The notes: generated by a model not told the origin, from the sequence alone. Counted from the stretch's first letter, positions 42,994 to 51,182 are shown. The stretch is 64,000 nt of DNA from an uncultured Flavobacteriaceae bacterium (GCA_947500585.1 CANMSN010000001.1:248001-312000); one strand, 5' to 3'. Made by a program: numbers and translations.

Positions 42994-44445
42994 TTATTCT
43001 CCAAGATAACTACTTACTGCCGAAGCACGACTTGACACATGCGATTTAAGTGTTGAAACCGCAGATTGAAAATCGGCACTACTATTAAAAAAGGTATATC
43101 CAGAAACCTCCGTTGTTGCATAAGGCTCTATTAAAGCAGCATATGTTGTATATAATGCTTGCATGGCACTGGTATTAAACGCACCATCTACAACTTCTTT
43201 TACGTAAGCGTCGTATTTTGCTTTATAAACAGCATCTTGATACAAATAACCAATTAATGGCCAACTAGACGAGCTTAAACCTGAGAAATTTAATGGAAGT
43301 GCTCCTTCTCGTTTACCAGTTTGTAATGCTTCATTATTATCCCATGCAATCCAAGTTAATTTACTTGTTTCTGGATTGTTATATAAGAAATAATTATGAG
43401 TCATTCTACCATAGGTATCCCAATTTTGAATGACTGTATTAACTGCTAAATATTTTAAAAACACATCAGTATCTAAAACAGCATCTAAATTTGTCCTCCA
43501 AGTTGCAGCATCTGAAGTTCTAGAACCGTCATGCAAGATTGATAATAAACTTGACACATCTGTAAAATTAGCCTCATCTTCATTTGTTTTCTTCACATAC
43601 TCATCTTCATCATAAGTACCACTTGCAAAAGATGCTGCGTCGCCGTCTGGTTTGTATAAATTACCTTCATCACTTGAGAACTGAGTTTCTATTACCGTAT
43701 CATCAACTTCTTCAACTAAAGTATATAATCCAAAATATTGAGGACCATCACCATGATCTACATAAACGGTACAAAATGCTGTATGCGACATCGCTAAGCC
43801 TGCATTCATAAATACATCGGCAGCTACTTTTTCTCGTAGCATTGAACTATCATCAAAATTATTTTTAAGACTTAGCTTTTTAAACCCATAAAAACGTTGG
43901 TTGTCTATTTGTGGATATTCATCTTCAAACTCATCAAAATCTAATTTAAATGAGAGTTTTAATATCCCATTTCGCCAGCTAGTCTGTAAACTAGAATTCC
44001 CTTTAAATCTAACGCCTACTCGATACCATTCTTTACCTTCATAAAATACTTCTGCAGGTACAAAAATAGGATTATCATCTGTTTCTAATACTCCACCACC
44101 GCGAGATCCTGAGCCAAAAGCACCATAAGTAGACGTCATATCATCCAACATACTTTCCCATCTGGCTTCAGTAATAACAATATCTAATCTTTTAACTTCT
44201 GTATCGTTAAAAATCTCGTCAAAATCTGGATCTGCATCTTTACTATGCGTTGCATCTGTCCAGTCTGATGCTACAAAATCTGTATCATCATAAGTTTCAC
44301 CTGTATTTGTCTCTTCTTGTTCTTCTTCTGCAACATCATCTATTACAGACTTATCATTACTGCATGCTACAAAACATATAACACCTAGTAAAAGAAATAA
44401 CATTATTGAATATTTTTTCATCTTAAAATTATTTTTGTTAGCCAT
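42994..44445 (-). CDS. CotH kinase family lipoprotein
   Basis: This 483-aa protein has a lipoprotein signal (G-V-I-C-F-V-A-C). The CotH kinase-like domain spans ~75-420, with R-F-K-G-N-S-S-L-Q near 147, the K-L-S-L-K-N-N-F-D-D-S-S-M-L-R-E-K block near 190-206, L-Y-K-P-D-G-D and the late W-I-A-W-D-N-N-E-A-L metal-loop region near 367. These are the expected CotH landmarks, so it may be an extracellular atypical kinase. Either M1 (44445) or M9 (44421) could start; both keep the signal. It is the last gene of an operon with DUF2490, DUF4956 and VTC genes. Confidence 0.9.
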   Translation of the reverse strand: MANKNNFKMKKYSIMLFLLLGVICFVACSNDKSVIDDVAEEEQEETNTGETYDDTDFVASDWTDATHSKDADPDFDEIFNDTEVKRLDIVITEARWESMLDDMTSTYGAFGSGSRGGGVLETDDNPIFVPAEVFYEGKEWYRVGVRFKGNSSLQTSWRNGILKLSFKLDFDEFEDEYPQIDNQRFYGFKKLSLKNNFDDSSMLREKVAADVFMNAGLAMSHTAFCTVYVDHGDGPQYFGLYTLVEEVDDTVIETQFSSDEGNLYKPDGDAASFASGTYDEDEYVKKTNEDEANFTDVSSLLSILHDGSRTSDAATWRTNLDAVLDTDVFLKYLAVNTVIQNWDTYGRMTHNYFLYNNPETSKLTWIAWDNNEALQTGKREGALPLNFSGLSSSSWPLIGYLYQDAVYKAKYDAYVKEVVDGAFNTSAMQALYTTYAALIEPYATTEVSGYTFFNSSADFQSAVSTLKSHVSSRASAVSSYLGE

Positions 44446-44447
44446 AA

Positions 44448-45173
44448 CTATTTGTTTTTAAAAGTGTACGTGTATTTTAGTCCTATTATATTAGTTGTTT
44501 CAGGTATATCAACATTTAAGTCTTTTTCAAAACGATAATAAAGACCTATTTCTCCAAAATTCTTTATTTCGTAATCTGTACCAAATGTTAAACGGTATTT
44601 ACTAAACCCATTATTATCATTATCTTCTTGAAAGCGATTAAATATTTCTGCAGAAAACTTCGGGTCTAAAGGCCATTTTTTCACGTTATATTTAATGGAT
44701 GTTTTTAAACGTATGTTTTGGTTGGCGTAATCGCCTTCTTCGGAAGAAATACCTAACTCGTTTTTATTTTGATAACGCAATCTATACCCCAAAGAAAACC
44801 GATCTAGTTTATGTTTATAGGTAGCGTCTAAATTAAATCTAAAATGATTTTCGTAACCTTGAAGGTTTCCTTGATTATCGTTTTCTCTTATAAAACGAAG
44901 TCCGCCGCCTAAACTAAAATTTTTAAGAATTTCATATTCGGCATTTAGTTCTGTAAAATATTCATCAATTACAGAAATGTCTTCTTTTAATCGTAAGTGC
45001 TCTTCTAAACCAAAACTCCATTTTTTGTTTAATTTATATTTAAGCTCCAAGCTATTCCACGATGCCCAATCACTAGTATCATCAGTTTGTGCAAAACTCT
45101 GTGTTATTTGCATAAAACATATAATAACTATAATAAAAGACGATTGTTTAATTTTAAGTAATTTCATAATCAT
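44448..45173 (-). CDS. DUF2490 outer-membrane barrel protein
   Basis: This 241-aa protein has a signal peptide ending Q-S-F-A-Q. It then opens with D-W-A-S-W-N-S-L-E-L-K-Y-K-L-N-K-K-W-S, the DUF2490 start, and continues as alternating strands up to a C-terminal Y-T-Y-T-F-K. It is predicted to be a small outer-membrane barrel. M3 (45167) is an alternative start. It lies three bases after the DUF4956 gene and two bases before the CotH gene. Confidence 0.85.
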   Translation of the reverse strand: MIMKLLKIKQSSFIIVIICFMQITQSFAQTDDTSDWASWNSLELKYKLNKKWSFGLEEHLRLKEDISVIDEYFTELNAEYEILKNFSLGGGLRFIRENDNQGNLQGYENHFRFNLDATYKHKLDRFSLGYRLRYQNKNELGISSEEGDYANQNIRLKTSIKYNVKKWPLDPKFSAEIFNRFQEDNDNNGFSKYRLTFGTDYEIKNFGEIGLYYRFEKDLNVDIPETTNIIGLKYTYTFKNK

Positions 45174-45176
45174 GCT

Positions 45177-45779
45177 TTAATTTCCTTTAAAATAGAAAAT
45201 GGTAACATTTGCTGTATCTTTTAAAAAATCTACATCGCCTATGGTAACTTTATTAATATTTAAACCTGTTCTGTTTTCTAAATCGCTTTTTAATTTCTCA
45301 TGGTTTTCGGGTTTTATGTTTTCAATATTTTCATAAATAATGGATTTGGATTCTTCCTGTTTTAAAGCCCAATACCTTTCAATAATAACAAGTATTGATA
45401 TGATAAGAATGTTGGCTCCAATAATTTCGGCATAACTCATTTTTTTATTAGCCAAGGAGTTTATAACAGATACCCCAATAACCACAAATAAATACGTCAT
45501 TTCTTTTATTGGAATTGGGTCTGTTCGGTAGCGAATAATTCCAAAAATGGCAAATAAACCTAATGCCATACCAATATCTAATTCATATTTTTTAAGAGTA
45601 AAACATAAGAAAAATACAATAGCACTAATTAAATAATATGTAAATACATAATCTTTTCTTTTAGCAAACGGATAATAAACAAATCGGATTATTAGAGTTA
45701 AAAACGTGAAATTGATTATGAACCTAAAAACCATTTTGTAAAAATCATCATCAAACAAGGGGATATCTAAAAACTCCAT
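45177..45779 (-). CDS. DUF4956 inner-membrane protein
   Basis: This 200-aa protein has four membrane segments between residues ~15 and 130. They include a G-L-F-A-I-F-G-I-I-R-Y-R-T-D-P-I-P-I-K-E-M-T-Y segment typical of DUF4956. A cytosolic C-terminal alpha/beta domain follows (L-N-I-N-K-V-T-I-G-D-V-D-F-L). DUF4956 genes are regularly linked with VTC and CotH genes, as here, which suggests a membrane partner of the VTC polymerase. It starts two bases after the VTC gene's stop. Confidence 0.9.
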   Translation of the reverse strand: MEFLDIPLFDDDFYKMVFRFIINFTFLTLIIRFVYYPFAKRKDYVFTYYLISAIVFFLCFTLKKYELDIGMALGLFAIFGIIRYRTDPIPIKEMTYLFVVIGVSVINSLANKKMSYAEIIGANILIISILVIIERYWALKQEESKSIIYENIENIKPENHEKLKSDLENRTGLNINKVTIGDVDFLKDTANVTIFYFKGN

Positions 45780-45781
45780 AT

Positions 45782-46546
45782 TTACGTTGTTATATTATTT
45801 ATTTTTATTAATTTTTTCTTGAAAACATTATATTTTAAATCATTGTAAAGGCTTATCATACCTATACAATATTTACTTATACTATAGGGGTTTTGTCTAT
45901 AGGACTTTAAAATTTTCACAATTTTTGAATTTCTATTAAAACGCTCTTGCTTTAGCTCTATAACCACTAAATTTTCATAGTTTTTTTCTATACCGTTTAT
46001 TTTATATGTAAGATTCAAATCTATAGTAACACGTTCTTTATTTTTAATATTAACCAAAGTAATGCGGTTAAATCCATTCCATAAACTAGGTGACAAATTG
46101 TAATCTTGCTCGGTTGTTTTAGAAATAAACTCAATTGATGATTTTGATAAATCAGTCTCAAAATCGCTTACAGGAATTCTTGTTTTTTGGGTTTCTCCTT
46201 TTCCATTTTTTTGTTTTACCTCAAGAAAGCACAGATCAGATTCTATGTATTTACGTTGCCTAACCTTTGTTCTATTATTTTTCCCGTTATGATGGTCTTT
46301 ATAAAATTTATTGTTTGGTGTATCAAAATATAAAGACGAATAACTCATTATCCTATCATTATTAATTTCTAAAACTTTATAATGATTATATATAGCTTTT
46401 AAAACAGAAACTAATTGCGATTTACTAATTATAAATTTGGTATCGGTTCGTTTCATTAATGCAACACTATTCATTTCTTCTAAAGAAATTGCAGAAAACA
46501 TATTTATGCTATTTTTAATAACGTCTTGTATTTTCAACTCACCCAT
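45782..46546 (-). CDS. VTC-domain polyphosphate polymerase-like protein
   Basis: This 254-aa protein has the VTC/triphosphate-tunnel pattern: L-M-K-R-T-D-T-K-F-I near 29-38, Y-S-S-L-Y-F-D-T-P near 67-75, the basic strand R-T-K-V-R-Q-R-K-Y near 91-99, and L-E-V-K-Q-K-N-G-K-G-E near 107-117. A later V-V-I-E-L-K-Q-E-R-F strand completes the tunnel. In yeast VTC4 this fold polymerises ATP phosphate into polyphosphate. Which substrate this bacterial form uses is not known. It is the first gene of the VTC/DUF4956/DUF2490/CotH operon. Confidence 0.9.
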   Translation of the reverse strand: MGELKIQDVIKNSINMFSAISLEEMNSVALMKRTDTKFIISKSQLVSVLKAIYNHYKVLEINNDRIMSYSSLYFDTPNNKFYKDHHNGKNNRTKVRQRKYIESDLCFLEVKQKNGKGETQKTRIPVSDFETDLSKSSIEFISKTTEQDYNLSPSLWNGFNRITLVNIKNKERVTIDLNLTYKINGIEKNYENLVVIELKQERFNRNSKIVKILKSYRQNPYSISKYCIGMISLYNDLKYNVFKKKLIKINNITT

Positions 46547-46655
46547 ACATTGTTAATTTAGTGTAATTTTAATGTTACCTTATTGTTACTTTGGATGTAG
46601 TTTTATTTTTAAACTTGCGAGTAGAAATGTTAATATTTCGTTAAAAACAGACGCA

Positions 46656-46687
46656 TAAAAAAAGACTCTCATTTTACAAGAGAGTCT
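46656..46687 (-). terminator. Terminator after the Spy-like gene
   Basis: A perfect 8-bp stem agactctc / gagagtct is followed on the minus strand by a run of T. It separates the sigma module (46713-48315) from the VTC-CotH operon, so the coupling of the two units is only by proximity. Confidence 0.8.
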
Positions 46688-46712
46688 ATAAATAACATAA
46701 AACTTTATTTTA

Positions 46713-47291
46713 TTAATGCCTAGGTGGTGGCATATCTTCAGGTGGTGGTCCATCTGGTCTGCCATGTGGAGGCGGACCATCCATTCTACCTTCTGGACGT
46801 TCCCTATTTGGTGGTGGCCCTCCTCTGCCTCGAGGTCCTCCATTTCCTGATTTACGCAAAGCATCATTAATAATTTTTTCAAAATTTGCTTTTTGTTTAT
46901 CATTACAAATACTTTGTATACCTCTTAAATTATAAAAAATTGATTTTTCCCGTTCTTGCTCCTTAACCCCTAATAAACTAATTATAGAATCTATTTTAGT
47001 ATTAGAAACGTCATCTGCAGTAATTAATGTAAATAATTCGTCTTTTAGCTTTTTAGTATCTTCAGTATACTTTATCATGTTTTGATGATGTTCTTCATCT
47101 AACTTTTTAAACTGTTGGATTTGATTATCATCAAACTCTAATACTTCAACTATAAAATCCATTGGCCTTTTTCTTTGCATTTCATTGGGCTTATCTGCTG
47201 AATTTCCTAAATAGTTAAATAGAAAAAAACCATTGACCACTATTAAAAATACTAAGAGAATGTATAATAGAATATTTTTCTTCATAAGCAT
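46713..47291 (-). CDS. Spy/CpxP-like periplasmic protein with Gly/Pro-rich tail
   Basis: This 192-aa protein has an N-terminal membrane anchor or signal (~5-26). Helical segments with F-D-D-N-Q-I-Q-Q-F-K-K-L-D-E-E-H-H match the LTXXQ-type repeat of Spy-like chaperone/metal sensors. The last ~45 residues are a low-complexity tail of G, P, R and H (G-G-P-P-P-N-R, D-G-P-P-P). The histidines and acidic residues could bind metal. The start ATG overlaps the upstream stop (TAATG), so the two are coupled. It is likely the sensor of the ECF module. Confidence 0.8.
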   Translation of the reverse strand: MLMKKNILLYILLVFLIVVNGFFLFNYLGNSADKPNEMQRKRPMDFIVEVLEFDDNQIQQFKKLDEEHHQNMIKYTEDTKKLKDELFTLITADDVSNTKIDSIISLLGVKEQEREKSIFYNLRGIQSICNDKQKANFEKIINDALRKSGNGGPRGRGGPPPNRERPEGRMDGPPPHGRPDGPPPEDMPPPRH

Positions 47292-47608
47292 TAGTTTATA
47301 TCTAATAGCGTTTCATCTGCATCAATAATTAATCCATAATTATCTGCAAATTCGTTAATATTAGTATCGTAAGTATCCGAATTTATTTGAGTAAAAGCCA
47401 AAACATTTAAAACTATTACACATACTAAAGTAGCTAATTGTAATTTAGGAGTAAACCAAGTAAAAGCAATCTTTTCTTCTTCCTTTTCTGCAAATAATCG
47501 GTTCATGGTTTTGTCCTTAAAAAAGGGAGATACTTTAACCTCATTAATTGCGTCCATAGCACTAAAAGTGCGTTCTACTTTTTCTTGTATATCATTATTT
47601 GTTTTCAT
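47291..47608 (-). CDS. Small membrane protein of the ECF module, likely anti-sigma
   Basis: This 105-aa protein has a charged cytosolic N-terminal half (~1-48), one membrane segment (~52-70, L-A-T-L-V-C-V-I-V-L-N-V-L-A-F) and an acidic external tail (D-A-D-E-T-L-L-D-I-N). There is no zinc motif. It sits between the ECF sigma gene and the Spy-like gene, exactly like the membrane protein at 38511-39008, so an anti-sigma role is inferred. Confidence 0.7.
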   Translation of the reverse strand: MKTNNDIQEKVERTFSAMDAINEVKVSPFFKDKTMNRLFAEKEEEKIAFTWFTPKLQLATLVCVIVLNVLAFTQINSDTYDTNINEFADNYGLIIDADETLLDIN

Positions 47609-47637
47609 CTGTAAATTTTATTTTTTTAAACAGTCAG

Positions 47638-47650
47638 ATGCGATTCGCAT
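47638..47650. promoter_or_regulatory. 13-bp palindrome between sigma and anti-sigma genes
   Basis: ATGCGA-T-TCGCAT is a perfect palindrome 30 bp upstream of the small membrane-protein gene. Possible operator. Confidence 0.3.
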
Positions 47651-47736
47651 TATAAATAGTTCATTCATTATTATAACTTAAACCTTTCTCATTTTATAAT
47701 TATTATTTTGGATGCAATAATTTCGAAAAACTTGCG

Positions 47737-48315
47737 TTAACTTTCATTTTTATAAAAATTTTCTAAAAGGTTTTGTAAATTCTTTTTTGCTCTAAACATC
47801 AAAGACTCAATTGATGAGACACTTTTTTCAGTAATGTCACTAATTTCTTGGTAACTCTTTCCATCTACCTTACAAAGCGTAAAAACTATTCTTTGAGCAT
47901 CAGGCAACTGATTAATAGCTTTAAATAAAGTTTCGCTTTTTTCTTTATTTTCCATTATAATTCCTGGATGATTCATTTCGGTAAAATAGCTGGTTTTATC
48001 CATAGGAATTTCATTTCCCCTAATAGATTGTAAAAAAGCAAAACGCTTCTTTGTGTTACGCTTTCTTATAAATTCCAAACATTTATTTGTGGTAATTCTA
48101 TATATCCAAGTTGATAATTTAGAATTGCCTTTAAACTTACTAATGGAATTAAAAACTTCAACAAAAACCTCCTGTGCAATATCTTCGGCATCCTCTTTAT
48201 TCGGCACAAAAGATATACAAGTCGCAAATACTTTTTGTTGAAAATCGCTAATCAACTTACTATAAGCAGATTGCTTTTTATCAATTAAATCATTTATAAA
48301 ATTTTGCTCTTCCAA
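47737..48315 (-). CDS. ECF-type RNA polymerase sigma factor
   Basis: This 192-aa protein has region 2 (N-K-E-D-A-E-D-I-A-Q-E-V-F-V-E-V-F near 38-54, then K-L-S-T-W-I-Y-R-I-T-T-N-K-C near 64-77). It also has region 4 (L-P-D-A-Q-R-I-V-F-T-L-C-K near 137, and the helix-turn-helix S-Y-Q-E-I-S-D-I-T-E-K-S-V-S-S-I-E-S). It is the first gene of a module with a small membrane protein and a Spy-like sensor. The VTC/CotH cluster directly downstream on the same strand is a plausible target. Confidence 0.93.
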   Translation of the reverse strand: MEEQNFINDLIDKKQSAYSKLISDFQQKVFATCISFVPNKEDAEDIAQEVFVEVFNSISKFKGNSKLSTWIYRITTNKCLEFIRKRNTKKRFAFLQSIRGNEIPMDKTSYFTEMNHPGIIMENKEKSETLFKAINQLPDAQRIVFTLCKVDGKSYQEISDITEKSVSSIESLMFRAKKNLQNLLENFYKNES

Positions 48316-48366
48316 ATACCAACTTTAATAGGCACAAAATAGGAAAATTTATTGATGAATTAAACG

Positions 48367-48374
48367 TAACTTTG
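48367..48374 (+). promoter_or_regulatory. Putative -7 box (TAACTTTG) deciding the methyltransferase start
   Basis: It matches TAnnTTTG and overlaps an in-frame TTG at 48372. Transcription starting downstream of the box makes the ATG at 48393 the real start codon. Confidence 0.55.
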
Positions 48375-48392
48375 CAGCCTTATTTACACACG

Positions 48393-49607
48393 ATGCGATT
48401 ACACAGAAATTTATGCTTTGCAGTTATAGACGGATTAACCTTAATTTTTAATGAAGGTAAGTATGCCGATAAGGTGATACAACAACTATTAAAACGCGAT
48501 AAACGTTGGGGCGCAAGAGACAGAGGTTTTGTTGCTGAAACCACTTACGAAATGGTTCGATGGAAACGCCTATATGCAGAAATTGCTGAAGTTAAAGAAC
48601 CTTTTGATCGTGATAACCTATGGCGTATGTTCGCTGTTTGGGCAACCTTAAAAGGTATAAAATTACCCGATTGGAAATATTTTGAAGGTACACCTTTACG
48701 AAAAATTAAAGGGCGTTTTGATGAGCTTTCAAAGATTAGAAAATTAAAAGAGTCTATTCCAGATTGGATGGATGAGATAGGTATTAAGGAATTAGGAAAA
48801 GACATTTGGAGCAAAGAAATTAATGCCTTAAACCAACAAGCTGATGTTATTTTAAGAGTAAACACACTTAAAACAACAAAAGAAAAACTTCAGATTGAAT
48901 TATTCGATTTAGATATTGAAACTGAATTTTTAGATAACCACCCAAGTGCACTAAAATTAAAAGAACGTGCCAATGTGTTTTCTACAGAAGCTTTTAATAA
49001 TGGTCATTTTGAAGTTCAAGATGCAAATTCGCAATTAGTTGCTGAATATTTAAACGTAAAACCTGGTATGCGTGTAGTTGATGCTTGCGCGGGTGCGGGT
49101 GGAAAAACATTGCATTTAGCCGCATTAATGGAAAATAAAGGACAAATTATTGCCATGGATATTTATGGTAATAAACTGAACGAATTAAAACGACGTGCTA
49201 AACGAAACGGTGCCCATAATATTGAAAACCGTGTTATAGAATCTACCAAAGTTATTAAAAAACTTTACGATAAAGCCGATCGTGTTTTAATTGATGCGCC
49301 TTGTTCTGGTTTGGGTGTATTACGAAGAAATCCTGATGCAAAATGGAAACTACAACCTGATTTTATTGATAAAATAAAAAAAACGCAACAAGATATTTTA
49401 CAACAATATTCTAGAATGGTTAAAGTAGGCGGACAATTGGTTTATGCAACCTGTTCGGTATTACCTTCAGAAAACCAAGAACAAGTAGCTGGTTTTTTAA
49501 AATCGGAAGGCGGAGAAAATTTTACGCTTATTAAAGACAAAAAAATATTATCTCATACATCTGGTTTTGATGGGTTTTATATGGCGTTGCTGGAACGGAA
49601 AGCTTAA
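48393..49607 (+). CDS. RsmB/NOP-family RNA (cytosine-5) methyltransferase
   Basis: Starting at the ATG at 48393 gives 404 aa. An N-terminal NusB-like helical domain (~1-110) precedes a PUA-like linker and the SAM-dependent methyltransferase domain (~200-404). SAM binding is at V-D-A-C-A-G-A-G-G-K-T-L-H-L-A (~231-245). The two catalytic cysteines are in D-A-P-C-S-G-L-G (~308-315) and A-T-C-S-V-L-P-S-E-N (~361-370). It methylates a cytosine in RNA, probably 16S rRNA. Whether it acts on the RsmB or RsmF site is not resolved. Confidence 0.92.
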   Translation: MRLHRNLCFAVIDGLTLIFNEGKYADKVIQQLLKRDKRWGARDRGFVAETTYEMVRWKRLYAEIAEVKEPFDRDNLWRMFAVWATLKGIKLPDWKYFEGTPLRKIKGRFDELSKIRKLKESIPDWMDEIGIKELGKDIWSKEINALNQQADVILRVNTLKTTKEKLQIELFDLDIETEFLDNHPSALKLKERANVFSTEAFNNGHFEVQDANSQLVAEYLNVKPGMRVVDACAGAGGKTLHLAALMENKGQIIAMDIYGNKLNELKRRAKRNGAHNIENRVIESTKVIKKLYDKADRVLIDAPCSGLGVLRRNPDAKWKLQPDFIDKIKKTQQDILQQYSRMVKVGGQLVYATCSVLPSENQEQVAGFLKSEGGENFTLIKDKKILSHTSGFDGFYMALLERKA

Positions 49608-49624
49608 CTTCTTATTATGCTTTT

Positions 49625-49665
49625 GTCACACTGACCGCAGTCGAAGTGTTGTTTCAAAATCTCAT
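49625..49665 (+). repeat. Palindromic repeat, family A (degenerate, intergenic)
   Basis: CACACTGACCGCAGTCGAAG followed by TGTTGTTTCAAAATCTC aligns over about 38 bases with the copy in the riboswitch, including the TTGTTTCA trailer. Confidence 0.7.
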
Positions 49666-49697
49666 CTTTCACAACTAAAAAATTAAAATTCTAATAG

Positions 49698-49725
49698 AAA
49701 ACCATGAATTTTTTTCATGGTTTTT
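49698..49725 (+). terminator. Rho-independent terminator
   Basis: An 11-bp stem aaaaccatgaa / ttcatggtttt with a 5-T loop and T-rich tail follows the methyltransferase gene. Confidence 0.8.
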
Positions 49726-49745
49726 GGTATAAAAAATTAATTATC

Positions 49746-49858
49746 TTTACAAGGTAACAGCTACAAAAAACTTACGATATCCTGATGTATTTATGGGATA
49801 TGAAATATAAAAGTTGTTATATAACACGAGAGTTTGTGCGCAAACTCCCGTTAGCTAC
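49746..49858. repeat. Structured left flank of a cassette-like insertion
   Basis: It contains GTAACAGCTACAAAAAAC (49755 region), then a GAGTTTG-TGCG-CAAACTC hairpin inside TAACACG...CGTTAGC. A related AGTAGCTAACAAAAAAC stands at the right end of the two-gene block (about 50926-50942). Similar in idea to gene-cassette boundaries. Confidence 0.45.
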
Positions 49859-50152
49859 AATTATCAGAATAAGAAGTACTTCAAAGCAGAATGGAATGAA
49901 ACACGTGGAGATGAATATGATAATTTGGGAACTTCAATTTGGTTTCTGGAATTAGATAATGAAAACTTTCCTTCTAGACAAATAGAAGTTTACCTGAATG
50001 GAAAACGATTGAAATATGATAAAGTTAACTACCAAGATAAATTTGGTATGTTAGGAGATCAATCATTAGATATCGAAGAAATTAATGGAATGAACGGAAT
50101 TGAAATCACTCTTGCTGAATTCGAAACTGAATGGTTAACTCAAAGTATGTGA
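49814..50152 (+). CDS. Small hypothetical protein (DUF6881-like), start unclear
   Basis: The only start in frame before the conserved part is a TTG at 49814, which would force translation through the flank hairpin and give a meaningless N-terminus (M-L-Y-N-T-R-V-C-A-Q). The conserved part begins K-Y-F-K-A-E-W near residue 20, runs through W-F-L-E-L-D-N-E-N-F-P-S-R-Q-I-E-V-Y-L-N-G-K-R and ends E-I-T-L-A-E-F-E-T-E-W. This strand-rich layout resembles DUF6881 proteins, a tentative call from memory. The missing ATG may mean truncation on insertion. The next gene starts three bases after its stop. Confidence 0.55.
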   Translation: MLYNTRVCAQTPVSYNYQNKKYFKAEWNETRGDEYDNLGTSIWFLELDNENFPSRQIEVYLNGKRLKYDKVNYQDKFGMLGDQSLDIEEINGMNGIEITLAEFETEWLTQSM

Positions 50153-50155
50153 AAA

Positions 50156-50923
50156 ATGCCAAATTGTAAACTTTGTTTAGATAAAGAAGCTGATAAACCA
50201 AATTCACATATAATTCCCAAATTTCTTGGTAAACGAATTTTTTCTTCTAATCCAAGATATTCTATTAAAGTCGATAGAAAAGGAAAAAGTAGAAAAATTC
50301 AAGACATATCAAAAGAGAGTAATATTCTATGCAAAGATTGTGAAAAACGCTTGTCTCATTTAGAAACTTGGAATTCTAGAAAAATAACTTCAATTAACAA
50401 TTACAACAATTTAAAAGATAACTTTGAATTAACTAATTACGGAAAAAATAAAATTTTAGAATGCTTGAATGTTAATCCAATTGGATTTAAAATCTTCTTA
50501 TATTCAATGGTTTGGAGATGTTCCATTTCAAGTTTACCCGAATTTGAAAGTTTTGAATTAGATAATGAAACAGAAGCTGAATTAAGAACATTTTTGGACG
50601 AAATACTTAAAAACAGTCATACTGAATTAATTAATGCTATATCACAATTATCAGAATTTCCAAACTATGATTATTGTATGTTCAAGCCATTATTTCGGAA
50701 TGACAATACAAGAGGAATATTCACAGCATATAGAGTAGATAAGTTCCTATTCGGAATCTTTACAGGAGACTTTATTTTTTTCTTTTTCTCTAACTCAAAA
50801 GATATTCATCCAGCTTATAAACTAGTTTCTAACTATCAAAACCAAAAAGTAATAATAACTTTGGCTGGAACTGATGATTGGAATAGTCTGAATGAAAAAG
50901 TTATTAGAAAAATGCTAAAATAA
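50156..50923 (+). CDS. HNH/zinc-finger-like hypothetical protein
   Basis: This 255-aa protein has two CxxC pairs that could bind zinc, C-K-L-C (~4-7) and C-K-D-C (~59-62). Between them is S-H-I-I-P-K-F-L-G-K-R (~18-28). The CxxC...H-I-I-P...CxxC layout is seen in a widespread group of HNH-nuclease-related hypothetical proteins. The remaining 190 residues are helical and unassigned. Nuclease activity is not shown; a typical HNH H-N-H triad is not complete by eye. It forms a pair with the small gene upstream inside a cassette-like insertion. Confidence 0.6.
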   Translation: MPNCKLCLDKEADKPNSHIIPKFLGKRIFSSNPRYSIKVDRKGKSRKIQDISKESNILCKDCEKRLSHLETWNSRKITSINNYNNLKDNFELTNYGKNKILECLNVNPIGFKIFLYSMVWRCSISSLPEFESFELDNETEAELRTFLDEILKNSHTELINAISQLSEFPNYDYCMFKPLFRNDNTRGIFTAYRVDKFLFGIFTGDFIFFFFSNSKDIHPAYKLVSNYQNQKVIITLAGTDDWNSLNEKVIRKMLK

Positions 50924-51182
50924 TAGTAGCTAACAAAAAACTAAGTTAAAAATAACGATCATAATGCTTAAACGAAAATGAATTTTACAAATTTAAAGTC
51001 ATTGTTAAACTGCAACTATATTTCAGAACTGGACAGATTCTAAAAGAAATCAATTGCAAATAAAATTAGAAAAATTCAACTCACAATTAAGTTTGACTCT
51101 ATGTTTCCTTAATTATTTTCATCAAGCTGAACATTCTTAAAAATGTAATAGTTTGAATCTATTAATGCAAAAATATAGAATA

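Noticed and set aside
46586-46903. Separate 105-aa gene on the minus strand
   Set aside because: It overlaps the Spy-like gene in another frame and reads the Gly/Pro-rich tail out of frame. It has no signal or family features.
50156-50923. Toxin-antitoxin pair with the upstream small gene
   Set aside because: The tight spacing is suggestive, but neither protein resembles a known toxin or antitoxin and the second is too large for a typical pair. Not claimed.
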